This document shows positions 1-7,909 of a stretch of DNA of 64,000 nucleotides, piece by piece. A program made the position numbers and the translations under genes. Numbering within the stretch: the stretch's first letter is position 1; every line of letters starts with the position of its first letter. Under the pieces are notes generated by a model. The model searched no databases, had not been told where the DNA came from, and saw only the letters and a program-made list of their open reading frames with translations. Source of the DNA: Agrococcus sp. ProA11 (GTDB taxonomy: Bacteria; Actinomycetota; Actinomycetes; Actinomycetales; Microbacteriaceae); contig NZ_CP156989.1 of the NCBI RefSeq assembly GCF_039880525.1, positions 2,294,001 to 2,358,000 on the forward strand, given 5' to 3'.

Positions 1-253
1 CGTCGACGTGCGCGTAGTGGCGCTTCGGCGTCTCGTACTCGATGTGCGAGATGTTGATCGTGATGCCGCGCTGGCGCTCCTCGGGAGCGGAGTCGATGGT
101 CGCGAAGTCGCGCTGCACGTTGGTCGCCGACGGGTACTTGTCAGCAAGGACCTTCGAGATGGCAGCCGACAGCGTCGTCTTGCCGTGGTCGACGTGACCG
201 ATCGTTCCGATGTTGACGTGCGGCTTGGTCCGCTCGAACTTGGCCTTAGCCAC
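1..253 (-). CDS. tuf: Elongation factor Tu, N-terminal part (gene runs off the window)
   Basis: This is the translational GTPase that brings aminoacyl-tRNA to the ribosome. The visible 84 residues begin [20 protein letters not shown] and carry the G1 loop (GHVDHGKTT) and the switch I region (RGITINISH), which are diagnostic of EF-Tu. The start is GTG at 253, chosen because AGGAGGA sits just upstream and because EF-Tu proteins begin MAKAKF. It is the last gene of the str operon visible here; 155 bp and a hairpin separate it from fusA, so it may also have its own promoter. The rest of the gene lies beyond base 1. Confidence 0.97.
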   Translation of the reverse strand, partial: MAKAKFERTKPHVNIGTIGHVDHGKTTLSAAISKVLADKYPSATNVQRDFATIDSAPEERQRGITINISHIEYETPKRHYAHVD

Positions 254-325
254 TGTGTCCTCCTAGGACTGTTCTCGTGAGTGCACCGCCGCGACTGCGA
301 CGGTCCTTCGGGGTGGTGTTGATCT

Positions 326-354
326 ATCGTACTTCGGCGACGGATGCAGAGAAA
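326..354 (-). promoter_or_regulatory. Weak candidate promoter for tuf
   Basis: A TACGAT -10 box lies at 331-326 on the minus strand, about 75 nt before the tuf start. The position 17 nt upstream reads TTTCTC, a poor -35. It is offered only because a hairpin separates tuf from fusA; read-through from the str promoter could serve instead. Confidence 0.25.
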
Positions 355-374
355 ACCGAAGCCTATGACGGTGG

Positions 375-406
375 CCGTCGGGGCGCCAACTCGGCCGCCC
401 CGACGG
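375..406 (-). terminator. Hairpin between fusA and tuf
   Basis: Ten-base arms (375-384 and 397-406) form a GC-rich stem with a further short inner stem, starting two bases after the fusA stop. No U-tract follows, so it may be an attenuator or an mRNA-stabilising structure rather than a full terminator. Confidence 0.45.
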
Positions 407-408
407 GC

Positions 409-2523
409 TCACTCGCCCTTGCTCTTCTGGACGATCTCGTCCGAGACGGCCCTGGGGACCTCGGCGTAGCTCGAGAACTCCATCGAGTACACGGCACGGC
501 CGGAGGTCTTCGACCGCAGGTCGCCGACGTAGCCGAACATCTCGGACAGCGGGACGTCGGCCTTGATGACCTTCACGCCCTGTGCTTCCTCCATCGACTG
601 GATCTGCCCGCGACGCGAGTTCAGGTCGCCGATGACGTCGCCCATGTACTCCTCGGGCGTGCGCACCTCGACGGCCATGAGCGGCTCGAGCAGGATCGGC
701 TGCGCCTTGCGGGCAGCTTCCTTGTAGGCCATGGAGCCGGCGATCTTGAACGCCATCTCCGAGGAGTCGACGTCGTGCGCCGCGCCGTCGAGCAGCGTCG
801 CCTTGACGCCGACCGTCGGGTAGCCGGCGAGCACGCCGACCTGCATTGCATCCTGCATGCCGGCGTCGACCGAGGGGATGTACTCACGGGGCACGCGACC
901 GCCGGTGACGGCGTTCACGAACTCGTAGGTGACCTCGGTGGTGACCTCCATCGGCTCGAGCTTGATCTGCACCTTCGCGAACTGACCGGATCCACCGGTC
1001 TGCTTCTTGTGGGTGTAGTCGTACTTCTCGATGGTGCCCTTGATGGTCTCGCGGTACGCGACCTGGGGCTTGCCGACGTTCGCCTCGACGTTGAACTCGC
1101 GCTTCATGCGGTCGACGAGGATGTCGAGGTGCAGCTCGCCCATGCCCTTGATGACCGTCTGACCGGTCTCCGGGTTGTTCTCGGTGCGGAAGGTCGGGTC
1201 CTCCTCGGCGAGCTTCTGGATGGCGATGGAGAGCTTCTCCTGGTCAGCCTTCGTCTTCGGCTCGATGGCGACCTCGATGACGGGCTCGGGGAACGTCATC
1301 GACTCGAGCACGACCTGGTTGGCCGGGTCGCTGAGCGTGTCGCCCGTCGTCGTGTCCTTGAGGCCGATCACCGCGTAGATGTGGCCGGCGGACATCGACT
1401 CGACCGGGTTCTCCTTGTTGGCGTGCATCTGGAAGATCTTGCCGATGCGCTCCTTCTTGCCCTTGGTCGAGTTCACGACCTGGGCACCGGAGTCGACGTG
1501 GCCCGAGTAGACGCGCACGTAGGTGAGGCGACCGAAGAACGGGTGCACGGCGACCTTGAAGGCGAGCGCCGCGAAGGGCTCGTCACGGTCGGCGTGACGC
1601 TCGATGACGACCTCCTCGTCGCGCACGTCGCGGCCCGGGATGGCGGGCACGTCGAGCGGGTTCGGGAGGTAGTCGACGACCGCGTCGAGCATCGGCTGGA
1701 CGCCGCGGTTCTTGAACGCGGAACCGCAGAGCACGGGGTAGATCTCCGAGTTGACGGTCATCTTGCGGATGGCGGCCTTGATCTCGGCGACCGAGATCTC
1801 CTCGCCCTCGAAGAACTTCTCCATCAGCGCGTCGTCGGTCTCGGCGACGGTCTCGATGAGGGCCGTGCGGTACTCGTCGGCCTTCTCCTTGAGGTCGGCC
1901 GGGATCTCCTCGATGGCGTATTCGGCGCCCATCTTCACGTCACCCTTGGAGTCGCCTCGCCAGGTCTTCGCGTTCATCTCGACCAGGTCGACGATGCCCT
2001 CGAAGGAGCTCTCCTCACCGATCGGCAGCTGGAGCACCAGCGGACGAGCGCCGAGGCGGTTGATGATGGTGTCGACCGTGAAGTAGAAGTCGGCGCCCAG
2101 CTTGTCCATCTTGTTGACGAAGCAGATGCGCGGCACGTCGTACTTGTCGGCCTGGCGCCAGACGGTCTCGGACTGGGGCTCGACGCCCTCCTTGCCGTCG
2201 AAGACGGCAACCGCACCGTCGAGCACGCGCAGGGAGCGCTCGACCTCGACCGTGAAGTCGACGTGGCCGGGGGTGTCGATGATGTTGATCTGGTGCTTGT
2301 CCCAGAAGCAGGTCACGGCGGCAGACGTGATCGTGATGCCGCGCTCCTGCTCCTGCTCCATCCAGTCGGTGGTCGCGCCGCCGTCGTGCGTCTCGCCCAT
2401 CTTGTGGTTGACGCCCGTGTAGAACAGGATGCGCTCGGTCGTCGTGGTCTTGCCGGCATCGATGTGGGCCATGATGCCGATGTTGCGGACCTTGTTCAGG
2501 TCGGTGAGCACGTCCTGTGCCAC
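409..2523 (-). CDS. fusA: Elongation factor G
   Basis: EF-G is the cytoplasmic GTPase that drives ribosome translocation and, with RRF, recycling. The 704-residue product has the expected full length and five-domain content. Visible GTPase motifs are the P-loop [19 protein letters not shown], the switch [10 protein letters not shown] and NKMDKLG. An upstream ATG would add 23 residues unrelated to EF-G. The GTG at 2523 is preferred because GGAGGA lies six bases upstream and the protein then begins [16 protein letters not shown] as in its relatives. It follows rpsG by 73 bp in the str operon. A very long antisense frame over this gene reflects high-GC codon use only. Confidence 0.98.
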   Translation of the reverse strand: MAQDVLTDLNKVRNIGIMAHIDAGKTTTTERILFYTGVNHKMGETHDGGATTDWMEQEQERGITITSAAVTCFWDKHQINIIDTPGHVDFTVEVERSLRVLDGAVAVFDGKEGVEPQSETVWRQADKYDVPRICFVNKMDKLGADFYFTVDTIINRLGARPLVLQLPIGEESSFEGIVDLVEMNAKTWRGDSKGDVKMGAEYAIEEIPADLKEKADEYRTALIETVAETDDALMEKFFEGEEISVAEIKAAIRKMTVNSEIYPVLCGSAFKNRGVQPMLDAVVDYLPNPLDVPAIPGRDVRDEEVVIERHADRDEPFAALAFKVAVHPFFGRLTYVRVYSGHVDSGAQVVNSTKGKKERIGKIFQMHANKENPVESMSAGHIYAVIGLKDTTTGDTLSDPANQVVLESMTFPEPVIEVAIEPKTKADQEKLSIAIQKLAEEDPTFRTENNPETGQTVIKGMGELHLDILVDRMKREFNVEANVGKPQVAYRETIKGTIEKYDYTHKKQTGGSGQFAKVQIKLEPMEVTTEVTYEFVNAVTGGRVPREYIPSVDAGMQDAMQVGVLAGYPTVGVKATLLDGAAHDVDSSEMAFKIAGSMAYKEAARKAQPILLEPLMAVEVRTPEEYMGDVIGDLNSRRGQIQSMEEAQGVKVIKADVPLSEMFGYVGDLRSKTSGRAVYSMEFSSYAEVPRAVSDEIVQKSKGE

Positions 2524-2596
2524 AGGGTTCCTCCGATGAGTGGATGAGCGAAAAGTGTGGTGGGTTGCGGGCCGCCGGTCGGCGGCCCGCAACGGA

Positions 2597-3067
2597 TCAC
2601 CAGCGGTAGTGCGCGAAGGCCTTGTTGGACTCGGCCATCTTGTGCGTGTCCTCGCGGCGCTTCACCGCGGCGCCGAGGCCGTTCGAAGCGTCGAGGATCT
2701 CGTTCTGGAGGCGCTCGGTCATGCTCTTCTCGCGACGCGCCTTGGCGTAGGAGACGAGCCAGCGCAGCGCGAGCGTGTTCGCACGGTGCGGCTTGACCTC
2801 GACGGGCACCTGGTAGGTGGAGCCACCGACGCGGCGCGACTTGACCTCGAGGGTCGGGCGGATGTTGTCGAGCGCCTTCTTGAGCACGACGACCGCGTCC
2901 TCGCCGGACTTGGTGCCGACGCCGGCGAGCGCGCCGTAGACGATGCGCTCTGCGAGGCCCTTCTTGCCGTCCAGGAGGATCTTGTTGACGAGCTGCGAGA
3001 CGATCGGTGCGCCGTAGACGGGGTCAGCAACGACGGGGCGCTTGGGTGCGGGTCCCTTGCGAGGCAT
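2597..3067 (-). CDS. rpsG: 30S ribosomal protein S7
   Basis: S7 nucleates assembly of the 3' major domain of 16S rRNA and contacts tRNA at the E site. The 156-residue length and the start [19 protein letters not shown] are typical of actinobacterial S7, and the C-terminus ends AFAHYRW. The ATG overlaps the rpsL stop by one base (TAATG), which points to translational coupling. It is the second gene of the str operon. In other bacteria S7 is the autoregulator of this operon; no specific S7 site was identified here. Confidence 0.98.
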   Translation of the reverse strand: MPRKGPAPKRPVVADPVYGAPIVSQLVNKILLDGKKGLAERIVYGALAGVGTKSGEDAVVVLKKALDNIRPTLEVKSRRVGGSTYQVPVEVKPHRANTLALRWLVSYAKARREKSMTERLQNEILDASNGLGAAVKRREDTHKMAESNKAFAHYRW

Positions 3068-3441
3068 TACTTCTTCTCCATCTTCGCGCCGTAGCGGCTG
3101 CGAGCCTGCTTGCGGTTCTTCACGGCCTGGGTGTCGAGCGCGCCTCGGACGATCTTGTAGCGCACACCGGGGAGGTCCTTCACACGACCGCCGCGGACGA
3201 GCACCATCGAGTGCTCCTGGAGGTTGTGGCCCTCACCGGGGATGTAGGCGGTGACCTCGGTGCCGTTCGAGAGCTTCACGCGAGCGACCTTGCGGAGCGC
3301 GGAGTTCGGCTTCTTGGGCGTGGTGGTGTAGACGCGGGTGCAGACGCCGCGCTGCTGGGGGTTCGCCTTCAGGGCGGGCGCCTTGGTCTTCGAGACCTTC
3401 GGCGTCCGGCCCTTGCGGACCAGCTGCTGAATAGTGGGCAC
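3067..3441 (-). CDS. rpsL: 30S ribosomal protein S12
   Basis: S12 lies in the decoding centre and is the classic streptomycin-resistance locus. The product is 124 residues, the usual actinobacterial length. The TTPKKPNS and [10 protein letters not shown] loops are intact, so the lysines changed in common streptomycin-resistant mutants (43 and 88) are wild type. The frame is open further upstream, but the GTG at 3441 gives the conserved [12 protein letters not shown] start and has AGGAAG nearby. It is the first gene of the str operon, preceded by a leader of about 200 nt. Confidence 0.98.
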   Translation of the reverse strand: MPTIQQLVRKGRTPKVSKTKAPALKANPQQRGVCTRVYTTTPKKPNSALRKVARVKLSNGTEVTAYIPGEGHNLQEHSMVLVRGGRVKDLPGVRYKIVRGALDTQAVKNRKQARSRYGAKMEKK

Positions 3442-3456
3442 GTTGCTTCTTCCTGC

Positions 3457-3522
3457 TGCACGGTGACAGCGCTTCGATGTGGTGTACCGGCTGAGCCGGC
3501 TCCATCGGGAACCCACCGTGCA
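3457..3522 (-). promoter_or_regulatory. Structured leader in front of rpsL
   Basis: Nine-base arms at 3457-3465 and 3514-3522 are exact inverse complements and enclose a second small hairpin (about 3487-3499). The structure ends about 15 nt before the rpsL start, next to its ribosome-binding site, so it could modulate initiation. Its function is inferred from position only. Confidence 0.35.
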
Positions 3523-3650
3523 CGCTCGCGCGCGTCTCGGTGACGAGTGGTGGGTATGCCGTGGGGGTCCCGGACGTGGGTCCGTGGCCCGAGTGAACTC
3601 GCACGCCCCTCGCGCATGACGCAAGGCGCGCTCGTGCGCACACGAGATCA

Positions 3651-3680
3651 AGAATAGGGCCATGCCCCATGTGCGGTCAA
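3651..3680 (-). promoter_or_regulatory. Promoter of the str operon
   Basis: On the minus strand TTGACC (3680-3675) and TATTCT (3656-3651) are separated by 18 bp, a good match to a housekeeping sigma factor promoter. Transcription would start near 3644, giving a leader of about 200 nt before rpsL. Confidence 0.65.
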
Positions 3681-3690
3681 GCGCTGCGTG

Positions 3691-4413
3691 TCACGCCCGC
3701 GCGCTGTCATCGCGGTCGATCCGCCACCACTCGCCGATCGGCGCGGCGGCGGCGCGCTGCGCGAGGTCGTCGTCGACCAGCCCGCGCTGCTGCAGGGCAG
3801 CGAGGATCTCGCGCCGCTCGGCAAGCAGGGCATGCTGCTGCTCGCTCGGCAGCGCACGCAGCTGCTCGGCGACGAGGCGTCGACGCACGTCGGCGGTGGT
3901 CTCGGCCCGCGAGAGCGCGAGCCGAGCGACGAGGCCGACGAGGCCGAGCAGTCCGGTCAGCACGATGGGCAGCAGCAGCGCCGTGGGCTCGGGCGTGCGA
4001 GCCAGGTGCCAGAGCGCTGCAGCCGTGGACGCCGCCGCTGCGAGAGCAGCGGCAGCGACGGCGGAACCGCTTCTGGGACGGTCGAGCCGCCACCAGCTGA
4101 TGAGGCTCCACACCTGCCCGACGGCAGCGAGCCAGAAGCAGGCGAGCACGATGAGCCGCTCCTGATCAGGCGCGAGCCGGCCGGTGCCGGAGAACACATC
4201 GGCGCCCGAGCCGCCGAGCGGCGCGAGCAGGCCGCCGAGCGGCGCGATCAGCGCGATGCCGGTCACGAGGGTCAGGAGCGTGGCGCCCGCGCCGCCCATC
4301 CGCACGCCCGGTGCATCGACCGCCTGCTGCATCTCGAGCGAGCCGAGCCGCAGCCCGTCGCTGAAGTCGTCCTCGCGGGCCTGCCGGACCGCGGCGCTCG
4401 TACGCTCGCTCAT
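3691..4413 (-). CDS. Unknown four-segment membrane protein, end of the Esx tail operon
   Basis: I do not recognise this 240-residue protein. It begins MSERTSAAVRQAREDDFSDG and has four clear hydrophobic stretches, among them LLTLVTGIALIAPLGGLL, LIVLACFWLAAVGQVWSLI and LLLPIVLTGLLGLVGLVA. The last ~55 residues are charged and rich in Glu, Arg and Leu, so probably helical and cytosolic. The ATG overlaps the stop of the preceding gene (ATGA), which ties it to the candidate substrate operon at 5765-7362. A membrane partner, an assembly factor or an immunity function are all possible; none is shown by the sequence. Confidence 0.75.
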   Translation of the reverse strand: MSERTSAAVRQAREDDFSDGLRLGSLEMQQAVDAPGVRMGGAGATLLTLVTGIALIAPLGGLLAPLGGSGADVFSGTGRLAPDQERLIVLACFWLAAVGQVWSLISWWRLDRPRSGSAVAAAALAAAASTAAALWHLARTPEPTALLLPIVLTGLLGLVGLVARLALSRAETTADVRRRLVAEQLRALPSEQQHALLAERREILAALQQRGLVDDDLAQRAAAAPIGEWWRIDRDDSARA

Positions 4414-5075
4414 GCGCCCTCCCTGGTCCAGCGCAGCGTCGACGCGCACAAGTCGAACATGGCGTGCAGCAGCTCGACCCGCTCATCGTCCCGCGGCATC
4501 GATTCGGGTCGACCGTAGGTGGCCAGCAGTTCGAGCGCGCGCTGGCGCCGCGTGCCTGGCACCGGCGTGATGTAGTGCGTCGTCGAGATGATGGCAGTGA
4601 CTCCATCGAGGTCGCGGCTCGACTCGGTCTCGAACCGAAGCGTGCGGAGGTCGTCGAAGAACGGCTGCGCCTCGAATCGCCGGATGGCCTGCTGCACGTA
4701 CTCGTCGAGCGGCGCCTCGGGTGTGCCGGTGCGCAGGAACGCGGTGATGGAGGTCGGGGTACCCGTCTGGCCGGCTCCGTCGGGATCGAGCGGCAGGAAG
4801 ACCGCGACAGCGCCGTGGTCGCGCATCGAGGTCATGCTCTCGCGCAGCACCGCGCGCAGCCCGGCCATCAGGTCGGGCCGCCCCGTGCGCATCATCCGCT
4901 CGCTGACGCGTCGCTCGAGGTCCGCTTGGCCGCCCTCATCAGTCGCGATCCGCCCCCAGCCGGTCGGAAGCGCGAGCTCGAAGCTCGGCATCGGCATGGC
5001 GCCCAGCTCCTCGCGCAGGGACACGCGCTCGATGGTGGCGCCCTGCGGCGTGGCCGTCTCGCTCTCGCGCGCCAT
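4410..5075 (-). CDS. Unknown soluble protein of the Esx tail operon
   Basis: This is a 221-residue protein with no signal peptide or membrane segment. The stretch MPSFELALPTGWGRI, followed by a helical region and AVAVFLPLD, recalls small alpha/beta proteins of the Mog1/PsbP type, but that is an impression rather than a family match. The start MARESETATP at 5075 is chosen over an upstream ATG because it overlaps the previous stop by one base (TGATG), and its own stop overlaps the next gene. The tight coupling suggests it acts with the proteins of 5075-5737 and 3691-4413, perhaps as a chaperone, adaptor or immunity protein. Confidence 0.75.
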   Translation of the reverse strand: MARESETATPQGATIERVSLREELGAMPMPSFELALPTGWGRIATDEGGQADLERRVSERMMRTGRPDLMAGLRAVLRESMTSMRDHGAVAVFLPLDPDGAGQTGTPTSITAFLRTGTPEAPLDEYVQQAIRRFEAQPFFDDLRTLRFETESSRDLDGVTAIISTTHYITPVPGTRRQRALELLATYGRPESMPRDDERVELLHAMFDLCASTLRWTREGA

Positions 5076-5737
5076 CAGCGGGCCTCGTCGTCGCCCGAGA
5101 GGCCCTCGGCGAGCAGCCGCAGCGCCGACCACGCACCATCCGGGTCGTCCAGTGCGTGCACGGTCGGGGCCGATCTGAATGCGCCGCCACCGGGCAGCGT
5201 CGCCTCGAGGGCGACCACGAGACCGTGGAGCCCGGGGAGGATGCGCTGGAGGAAGAACAGCGGCAACGTGTCGACCTGGACCAGGACGGCGCGCGCGCCG
5301 TCGTTGAACAGCACACCCCAGTCGACGAGCCTGATGCCTTCGCCGTCCTCCGCAGTCTGGGTGCGCTGGCGCACGAGCATGAGCCCGGGACCCATCGCAG
5401 CGCCGTCATAGGGCACGAGGCTGAAGCCGAGCGCCTGCAGGTCGGGCACGGAGGCTGCATCCAGCATCGAGATCTGCACTCGAGCGCGCGCCGGAGCAGC
5501 GAACGGCCAGACCTCGAAGACCACGTGTGCGTCGGGGCGGGCGCCGATCGTGTCGGAGAGCATGGCGGGCACCATCAACTCGGCGCGATCGTCCCAGGCA
5601 TCGCCCCACGCGAGGCGGAGCTCACGCACCACCTCTGCGACCCAGGCGTCCCGCTGTGCCTCCGGCAGCTCCGGGATCCGGAGCCAACCATCCTCGGTCG
5701 TCGTCGCGGCGAACACGCCGCTGGTCGTTGCCGTCAC
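5075..5737 (-). CDS. Unknown soluble protein of the Esx tail operon
   Basis: This is a 220-residue protein of mixed alpha/beta character with no membrane segment; I do not recognise a family. It begins VTATTSGVFAATTTEDGWLRI. The GTG at 5737 is preferred to the ATG at 5761 because TAGGGT lies seven bases upstream, the pattern seen at other apparently leaderless genes in this window; the ATG has no visible ribosome-binding site. The stop overlaps the next gene by one base. Like its neighbour it ends with an acidic stretch. Its place straight after the candidate substrate gene suggests a role with that protein. Confidence 0.72.
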   Translation of the reverse strand: MTATTSGVFAATTTEDGWLRIPELPEAQRDAWVAEVVRELRLAWGDAWDDRAELMVPAMLSDTIGARPDAHVVFEVWPFAAPARARVQISMLDAASVPDLQALGFSLVPYDGAAMGPGLMLVRQRTQTAEDGEGIRLVDWGVLFNDGARAVLVQVDTLPLFFLQRILPGLHGLVVALEATLPGGGAFRSAPTVHALDDPDGAWSALRLLAEGLSGDDEAR

Positions 5738-5744
5738 GCCGGCG

Positions 5745-5750
5745 ACCCTA
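5745..5750 (-). promoter_or_regulatory. -10 box of a probable leaderless start (gene at 5737)
   Basis: TAGGGT on the minus strand ends seven bases before the GTG at 5737. This spacing places transcription start at or next to the start codon. Confidence 0.45.
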
Positions 5751-5764
5751 GCAGCGCCCATCGA

Positions 5765-7015
5765 TCAGAAGATGACGCGCAGGACGGGGTTGCTCTTGCG
5801 CCAGCTCGTGTCGTCCTGACCCGTCATGCCGTTCGAGATGGTGGTGCCCCAGTCCTGCACCTTGAAGACGTTGTTGGTGAACGTGAACGCTCCCTCGTAC
5901 ATCGTGCCGCCGAAGCGGATCATCCGCTCGCCGACGCGGTCCATGAGGCCCGGGTTCGCGGCCTCGCGCCACGCCGAGATGTCCATGTTGTCGTTCCACA
6001 TCGCCTTCCAGCCGGCACTGTTCTTGCCGGTCAGGAGACCGGTGGTGCCATCGAGCAGGCCGCGCGAGGCACCCTTGCCCCAGCCCTCCGTCGGGAACTT
6101 CTTGAGCGCGCTGATGCCGTCGGAGTAGGTGGATGGGCGGAAGTTCTTGCCCATCTCCTTGACGAACTTCATCTTCTCGCCCGCCTGGAAGAGCTTGCCG
6201 AGCTTGCCGACCGGCACGACGTCCACCACCGCCCACGAGACATCGCCCCAGCTCCGATCGCCAGCGAACGCGAGGATGAGCGTGCCGATGAGCGCAATCA
6301 CGGCGATCGCGGCGGCGATCGCGGCCAGAATCGGCCCGCCGATGACGAGTGCGAGGATGCCGACCACGAGGCCGGCCCACTTCAGCACCTCGAGCACGTC
6401 GCCGAGCCCCTCCTTGAACTTCTCCCAGCGCGAGTCCTTGAGGTCGTCGCTGAACCCGTCGTCGAGCCTGTCGACGGCACTGTTCCATGCCGACTCCCAG
6501 GTGTCGTAGGCCGCGTCGTAGGACTCGGCGGCATCGATCCAGTCGTTCCACGCCTGGCGCTTCGCGGCGTCCTCCGCCTCGTGCTGCTCCGCCTCCGGAG
6601 AGCCGGCCTCGGGCTCGCCGATCCCGAGGAAGTAGGTCCTGCCCTCCCGGTCGCCCGGAAGGCTGGCGTAGGTCGTCCACTTCTCCTGGGCGCTCTCGTG
6701 GCGCGTGTTGATCTGCGCGTTGATGGTGCCGTCCACCTCGGTGCCGTAGGCCATCAGCGCGTCACCGATCGGCATGTACAGCTTGGCAGCCAGGCTGAGC
6801 TGCACGTGGGCGTCGCCCACCTTGTCGCGCAGCTTGTCGACAGCCTGGCCCTGCTGTCCGTCGCTGCCGTTGGCGAGGCTCTCCATGATTCCCGCGGCGC
6901 TCGTCATGTACTCCGCCAGGTCAGTGATCTCCTTGGCGACGTCGACGATCTCTCCGCCGTCCTGCTGGAACTCCACGATCTGCCGCGATCTCGGCGTGTA
7001 CGGCCAGTTGCTCAT
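5765..7015 (-). CDS. Candidate type VII secretion substrate with internal hydrophobic hairpin
   Basis: The 416-residue product begins MSNWPYTPRSRQIVEF. Residues 1-115 look like a long helical segment of the kind that starts LXG and other Esx-fused substrates. A charged linker with several Trp follows. Residues 211-252 form a long Ala/Ile/Leu/Val-rich hydrophobic stretch (about two membrane passes), then DVVPVGKLGK and a basic/aromatic C-terminal region of about 145 residues. No known nuclease, NADase or lipase motif is visible in that region. It lies 35 bp after an Esx-like gene, a common arrangement for a substrate and its small helical partner. A structural membrane component remains an alternative. 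Confidence 0.7.
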   Translation of the reverse strand: MSNWPYTPRSRQIVEFQQDGGEIVDVAKEITDLAEYMTSAAGIMESLANGSDGQQGQAVDKLRDKVGDAHVQLSLAAKLYMPIGDALMAYGTEVDGTINAQINTRHESAQEKWTTYASLPGDREGRTYFLGIGEPEAGSPEAEQHEAEDAAKRQAWNDWIDAAESYDAAYDTWESAWNSAVDRLDDGFSDDLKDSRWEKFKEGLGDVLEVLKWAGLVVGILALVIGGPILAAIAAAIAVIALIGTLILAFAGDRSWGDVSWAVVDVVPVGKLGKLFQAGEKMKFVKEMGKNFRPSTYSDGISALKKFPTEGWGKGASRGLLDGTTGLLTGKNSAGWKAMWNDNMDISAWREAANPGLMDRVGERMIRFGGTMYEGAFTFTNNVFKVQDWGTTISNGMTGQDDTSWRKSNPVLRVIF

Positions 7016-7050
7016 GCCCTCGTCCTTCGGCGGTTCAGTGATGGTGGGTG

Positions 7051-7362
7051 TCAGGCCGGCGGCTGTTCGCCGGCCTCGAACTTGGTCGCGGCGTCATCGT
7101 CGAACTCCTTGAAGGCCTCGTAGACGCCCTGGCCGTGATCGCGAATGCCGATGAGCGATTCGGTGAGCTTGCCGCGCTTGTAGCTCCAGCGCGACTCCGC
7201 CTCACTCGCCTTGTCGGTGAGCTCGGTGCGCATGAAGGGGTAGCCGACCGCGTCGCGGATCTGGCTGGAGCGGTCCCCGGAGTTCTCGAACTCGCTGATG
7301 ATGCTGTCGAGCTGCTTGACGAGCGTCTCCAGGTCCTCGTACTTGATGAGCACATCGTTCAT
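7051..7362 (-). CDS. Esx/WXG100-like small helical protein
   Basis: This 103-residue protein is predicted almost wholly helical, with a break near residues 38-45 (DAVGYPF), fitting a helical hairpin. It lacks the exact Trp-X-Gly turn but has RWSYKRGKL, the W-x-x-[KR]-R-x-x-L pattern seen in some actinobacterial type VII targets. GGAGA precedes the ATG. It has its own promoter and palindromic operator and precedes the 416-residue candidate substrate by 35 bp, suggesting that it is the dimer partner or co-secreted helper of that protein. Confidence 0.75.
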   Translation of the reverse strand: MNDVLIKYEDLETLVKQLDSIISEFENSGDRSSQIRDAVGYPFMRTELTDKASEAESRWSYKRGKLTESLIGIRDHGQGVYEAFKEFDDDAATKFEAGEQPPA

Positions 7363-7407
7363 CAGTGTCTCCTCGGGTCGGTCGGCGGCGCGGGTGCCGC
7401 TGGTGCG

Positions 7408-7413
7408 AATCTA
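7408..7413 (-). promoter_or_regulatory. -10 box for the Esx-like gene at 7362
   Basis: TAGATT on the minus strand lies 45 nt before the ATG, with CC on its upstream side as at the matching site 7864-7869. No good -35 hexamer is present; instead a palindrome sits 23 bp upstream, which fits an activator-dependent promoter. Confidence 0.5.
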
Positions 7414-7433
7414 GGCGGTGCAGAGCGGTCGGG

Positions 7434-7457
7434 TCGATGGGGAGACCTCCCCATCGA
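7434..7457. promoter_or_regulatory. Palindromic operator candidate, copy 1
   Basis: Eleven-base arms (7434-7444 and 7447-7457) are perfect inverted repeats around a two-base centre. The core ATGGGGAGACCTCCCCAT (7437-7454) recurs with one change at 7892-7909. It lies 23 bp upstream of the -10 box of an Esx-like gene, about where an activator would bind. It is separate from the terminator at 7474-7511. Confidence 0.6.
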
Positions 7458-7473
7458 GCGCCGACAGCGGCGA

Positions 7474-7511
7474 TGCCAGAAGGGGGCCGCGGCTGCGGCC
7501 CCCTTCTGGCA
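7474..7511 (-). terminator. Strong terminator after the WXG100-like gene
   Basis: A perfect 17-bp stem (7474-7490 with 7495-7511) with a four-base loop begins ten bases after the stop of the gene at 7521. No U-tract follows. It divides the large T7SS-like operon from the downstream Esx/substrate operon. Confidence 0.8.
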
Positions 7512-7520
7512 TGGACCGGC

Positions 7521-7808
7521 TCAGCCGCCGGCGAGCGCCGTGTCGGTGTCCTTGATGGCCTGCGACATGTCGCGCAGCGCCTGCGCCATGTCCTCGACGC
7601 CCTGGGCAGCCTCCTTGAGGCCGTCGGTCAGGTCCTGGTAGCCGTCGCGGTACTTGCCAGACGCCTTCTCGGTCTTGAAGCCGTCCTCGACGAGCTCGTC
7701 GACGTAGCCCTGCAGCTTGGTCAGCAGGTCGTCGATGTCCGTCTTGCCGGTGTCGAGGTGGGAGGCCGTGGTCTCCATCTCGTCATACGTTGCGCCGAAG
7801 TCACTCAT
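7521..7808 (-). CDS. WXG100-family (ESAT-6-like) protein
   Basis: This 95-residue protein begins MSDFGATYDEMETTASHLDTG and has the size and helix-turn-helix shape of ESAT-6-like type VII substrates. The turn reads DELVEDGFKTEKASGKY, the form found in many actinobacterial WXG100 relatives in which the Trp-X-Gly itself is lost. The second helix ends LRDMSQAIKDTDTAL. It follows the EssC-like ATPase gene by 93 bp, the classical place for an Esx protein, and is ended by a strong hairpin. A promoter and palindromic operator at 7864-7909 suggest separate high expression, as expected of a substrate. Confidence 0.85.
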   Translation of the reverse strand: MSDFGATYDEMETTASHLDTGKTDIDDLLTKLQGYVDELVEDGFKTEKASGKYRDGYQDLTDGLKEAAQGVEDMAQALRDMSQAIKDTDTALAGG

Positions 7809-7863
7809 CGGTGATCGCCTTTCTCAGGAGGAGTCGTGGCCCCGGTCCGGACCATCTGCGATC

Positions 7864-7869
7864 AACCTA
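7864..7869 (-). promoter_or_regulatory. -10 box for the WXG100-like gene
   Basis: TAGGTT on the minus strand lies 22 bp downstream of palindrome copy 2 and about 55 nt before the ATG at 7808. The layout repeats that of the promoter at 7408-7457. Confidence 0.5.
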
Positions 7870-7891
7870 GGATCCCCACGCTGGGAGTTCA

Positions 7892-7909
7892 ATGGGGAGA
7901 CCTACCCAT
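7892..7909. promoter_or_regulatory. Palindromic operator candidate, copy 2
   Basis: The 18-mer ATGGGGAGACCTACCCAT matches copy 1 at 17 of 18 positions. The single difference falls in the TAG stop codon of the upstream ATPase gene (7904-7902), so the site overlaps the end of that gene. It lies 22 bp upstream of the -10 box. Confidence 0.6.

Noticed and set aside
277-2547. 756-codon plus-strand frame opposite fusA
   Set aside because: It is the mirror of a certain gene; composition (Leu/Asp/Val/Arg/His-rich) is the usual high-GC antisense artefact.
3442-3663. Longer rpsL (198 residues)
   Set aside because: The extension has no S12 similarity and crosses the leader and near-promoter region; GTG at 3441 gives the conserved N-terminus.
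7474-7511. Third operator-like palindrome
   Set aside because: Different sequence, 17-bp perfect stem straight after a stop codon: a terminator.
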